Shown: positions 5,796 through 6,674 of the stretch, piece by piece
Layout of the letters: the number at the start of each line of letters is the position of its first letter
Position numbering within the stretch: position 1 is the first letter of the stretch
Assembly (NCBI GenBank): GCA_004557315.1
Contig: SFEH01000117.1
Coordinates: 1 to 6,674, forward strand
Direction of reading: 5' to 3'
Origin: Bacteroidales bacterium
GTDB taxonomy: Bacteria; Bacteroidota; Bacteroidia; Bacteroidales; UBA3663
Length of the DNA stretch: 6,674 bases
Program-made: the position numbers and the translations under genes
Notes under the pieces: generated by a model
What the model was told of the DNA's origin: nothing
The model's input: only the letters and a program-made list of their open reading frames with translations
The model's database searches: none

Positions 5796-6674
5796 ATGTA
5801 GCACAAGTAAGAATTTTTGGCAAGACCGTAGGTGCTGTGAGTTGGAATCCGCAGTATGGCATTGCGCGTTTTGAGTATGATGATGACTTCGTAAGAAGCG
5901 GAATACAACCATCCCCTATCTTAATGCCAACAAGAGAAGGACGAATATACAGTTTTGGAGAGTTGAATCAGGAAACCTTCAAGGGACTCCCTGGAATGCT
6001 GGCAGATTCACTACCAGACACTTATGGCCGTGCACTGTTTGACAAGTGGCTTGTGTTGACAGGAAGGACGAGTAGCAATGTTATTGAGTCGCTATGTTTC
6101 ATGGGCAAGCGATGCATGGGAGCTTTGGAGTTTGAACCTGCATTAGAGGGCGCATTCAATTCGCAGCAGCGTATTGAGTTGGATAACCTCGTTGCCGTTG
6201 CACGAGAGGCTTTGACTGAAAAGGATAGTTTTCAGACGAATCTTGAAGATGACAAGAAAACTGCTATAGCAGAAATACTGCGTCTTGGAACTTCTGCAGG
6301 TGGACAAAGAGCAAAGGCTATCATAGCTTATAATAAGGGAACAGGAGAAGTTCGTTCCGGACAGGTTGAAGCACCTGAAGGTTTCGACTATTACCTTATA
6401 AAACTTGATGGCGTATCTGCAACTGCCGGATTCAGAGAAACAGAGAACTACGGACGTCTGGAGTATTCATTTGCCAAGTTAGTCAGAGTTTGTGGAATAG
6501 ACATGACAGAGTGTTCTCTTATTGAGGAAAATGGCAGAGCACACTTCCTCACGAAACGCTTTGATCGAGCGGGTGGCGAGAAAATCCACATGCAGACACT
6601 TTGTGGTATAGCACATTATGACTATCGTCTGCTCAGAGGATATTCATACGAGCAGGCATTCAATGTGATGAGAG
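5789..6674 (+). CDS. hipA: HipA-family serine/threonine kinase toxin, 3' end outside window
   Basis: The frame is open from ATG 5789 to the window end: 295 codons of an expected 400-440. HipA-type toxins are cytoplasmic protein kinases; the E. coli enzyme phosphorylates glutamyl-tRNA synthetase and induces dormancy. Visible family features, in order: an N-terminal beta-rich domain (VRIFGKTVGAVSW, residues 7-19); the motif LPDTYGRALFDKWL (75-88); the flexible P-loop GTSAGGQRAK (167-176), with Ser169 as the likely counterpart of the autophosphorylated serine; the ATP-binding lysine strand YLIKLDG (202-208); EYSFAKLVRVCGIDM (225-239); HFLTKRFDR (252-260); and MQTLCGIAHYDY (268-279). The catalytic loop Asp and metal-binding Asn lie beyond the window, so activity cannot be judged. 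The P-loop is of the GGxRxK type rather than the E. coli SVAGAQEK form, so the target may differ. Confidence 0.92.
   Translation, partial: MVDVAQVRIFGKTVGAVSWNPQYGIARFEYDDDFVRSGIQPSPILMPTREGRIYSFGELNQETFKGLPGMLADSLPDTYGRALFDKWLVLTGRTSSNVIESLCFMGKRCMGALEFEPALEGAFNSQQRIELDNLVAVAREALTEKDSFQTNLEDDKKTAIAEILRLGTSAGGQRAKAIIAYNKGTGEVRSGQVEAPEGFDYYLIKLDGVSATAGFRETENYGRLEYSFAKLVRVCGIDMTECSLIEENGRAHFLTKRFDRAGGEKIHMQTLCGIAHYDYRLLRGYSYEQAFNVMR

Overview
The window looks like chromosomal DNA of a Bacteroidales bacterium, most likely Prevotella or a close relative. Three things point there. The phosphatidylserine synthase and DUF4834-type genes are adjacent and have Bacteroidetes-style sequences. The best promoters have the Bacteroidetes form TTTG - about 20 nt - TAnnTTTG, with the same -7 box TATCTTTG three times. 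The two secreted proteins end their signal peptides in A|Q, and most genes lack a Shine-Dalgarno sequence. This is inference from style; no ribosomal or other marker gene is present.

Layout. Bases 1-902 hold the end of pssA (phospholipid synthesis), overlapping by one base a small membrane protein of the DUF4834 type. Bases 903-1089 hold a long hairpin built of 9-bp repeats. Bases 1090-2448 hold a complete mnmE (tRNA wobble-uridine modification GTPase). Six bases later a Rossmann-fold sugar-nucleotide reductase/epimerase gene begins but loses homology after about 40 codons (2455 to about 2575). Its remnant runs into the 3' end of a convergent AraC-family regulator gene (2586-3386, minus), so this is probably an old rearrangement junction.

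Bases 3387-3548 are a divergent promoter region. It drives the AraC gene leftward and, rightward, a pair encoding a secreted NTF2/SnoaL-like protein and a secreted aldo/keto reductase with an intact catalytic tetrad (3549-5121). A 13-bp perfect hairpin then acts as the likely terminator. By position, the AraC protein is the probable regulator of this pair; substrate and inducer are unknown.

Bases 5176-5385 are AT-rich with no convincing gene. The window ends in a HipBA-type toxin-antitoxin module: an XRE-family antitoxin (5445-5795) and a HipA-family kinase toxin starting at 5789 and cut off by the window end before its catalytic Asp/Asn motif. Candidate autoregulatory palindromes flank the hipB -7 box. 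The antitoxin ends in an Asn-rich tail finishing in Glu-Trp, similar to the tail of E. coli HipB as I remember it.

No wholly new system is proven. The points most worth a second look are the 9-mer hairpin before mnmE, the truncated reductase junction, the exported aldo/keto reductase operon, and the operator layout and C-terminal tail of the HipBA module.
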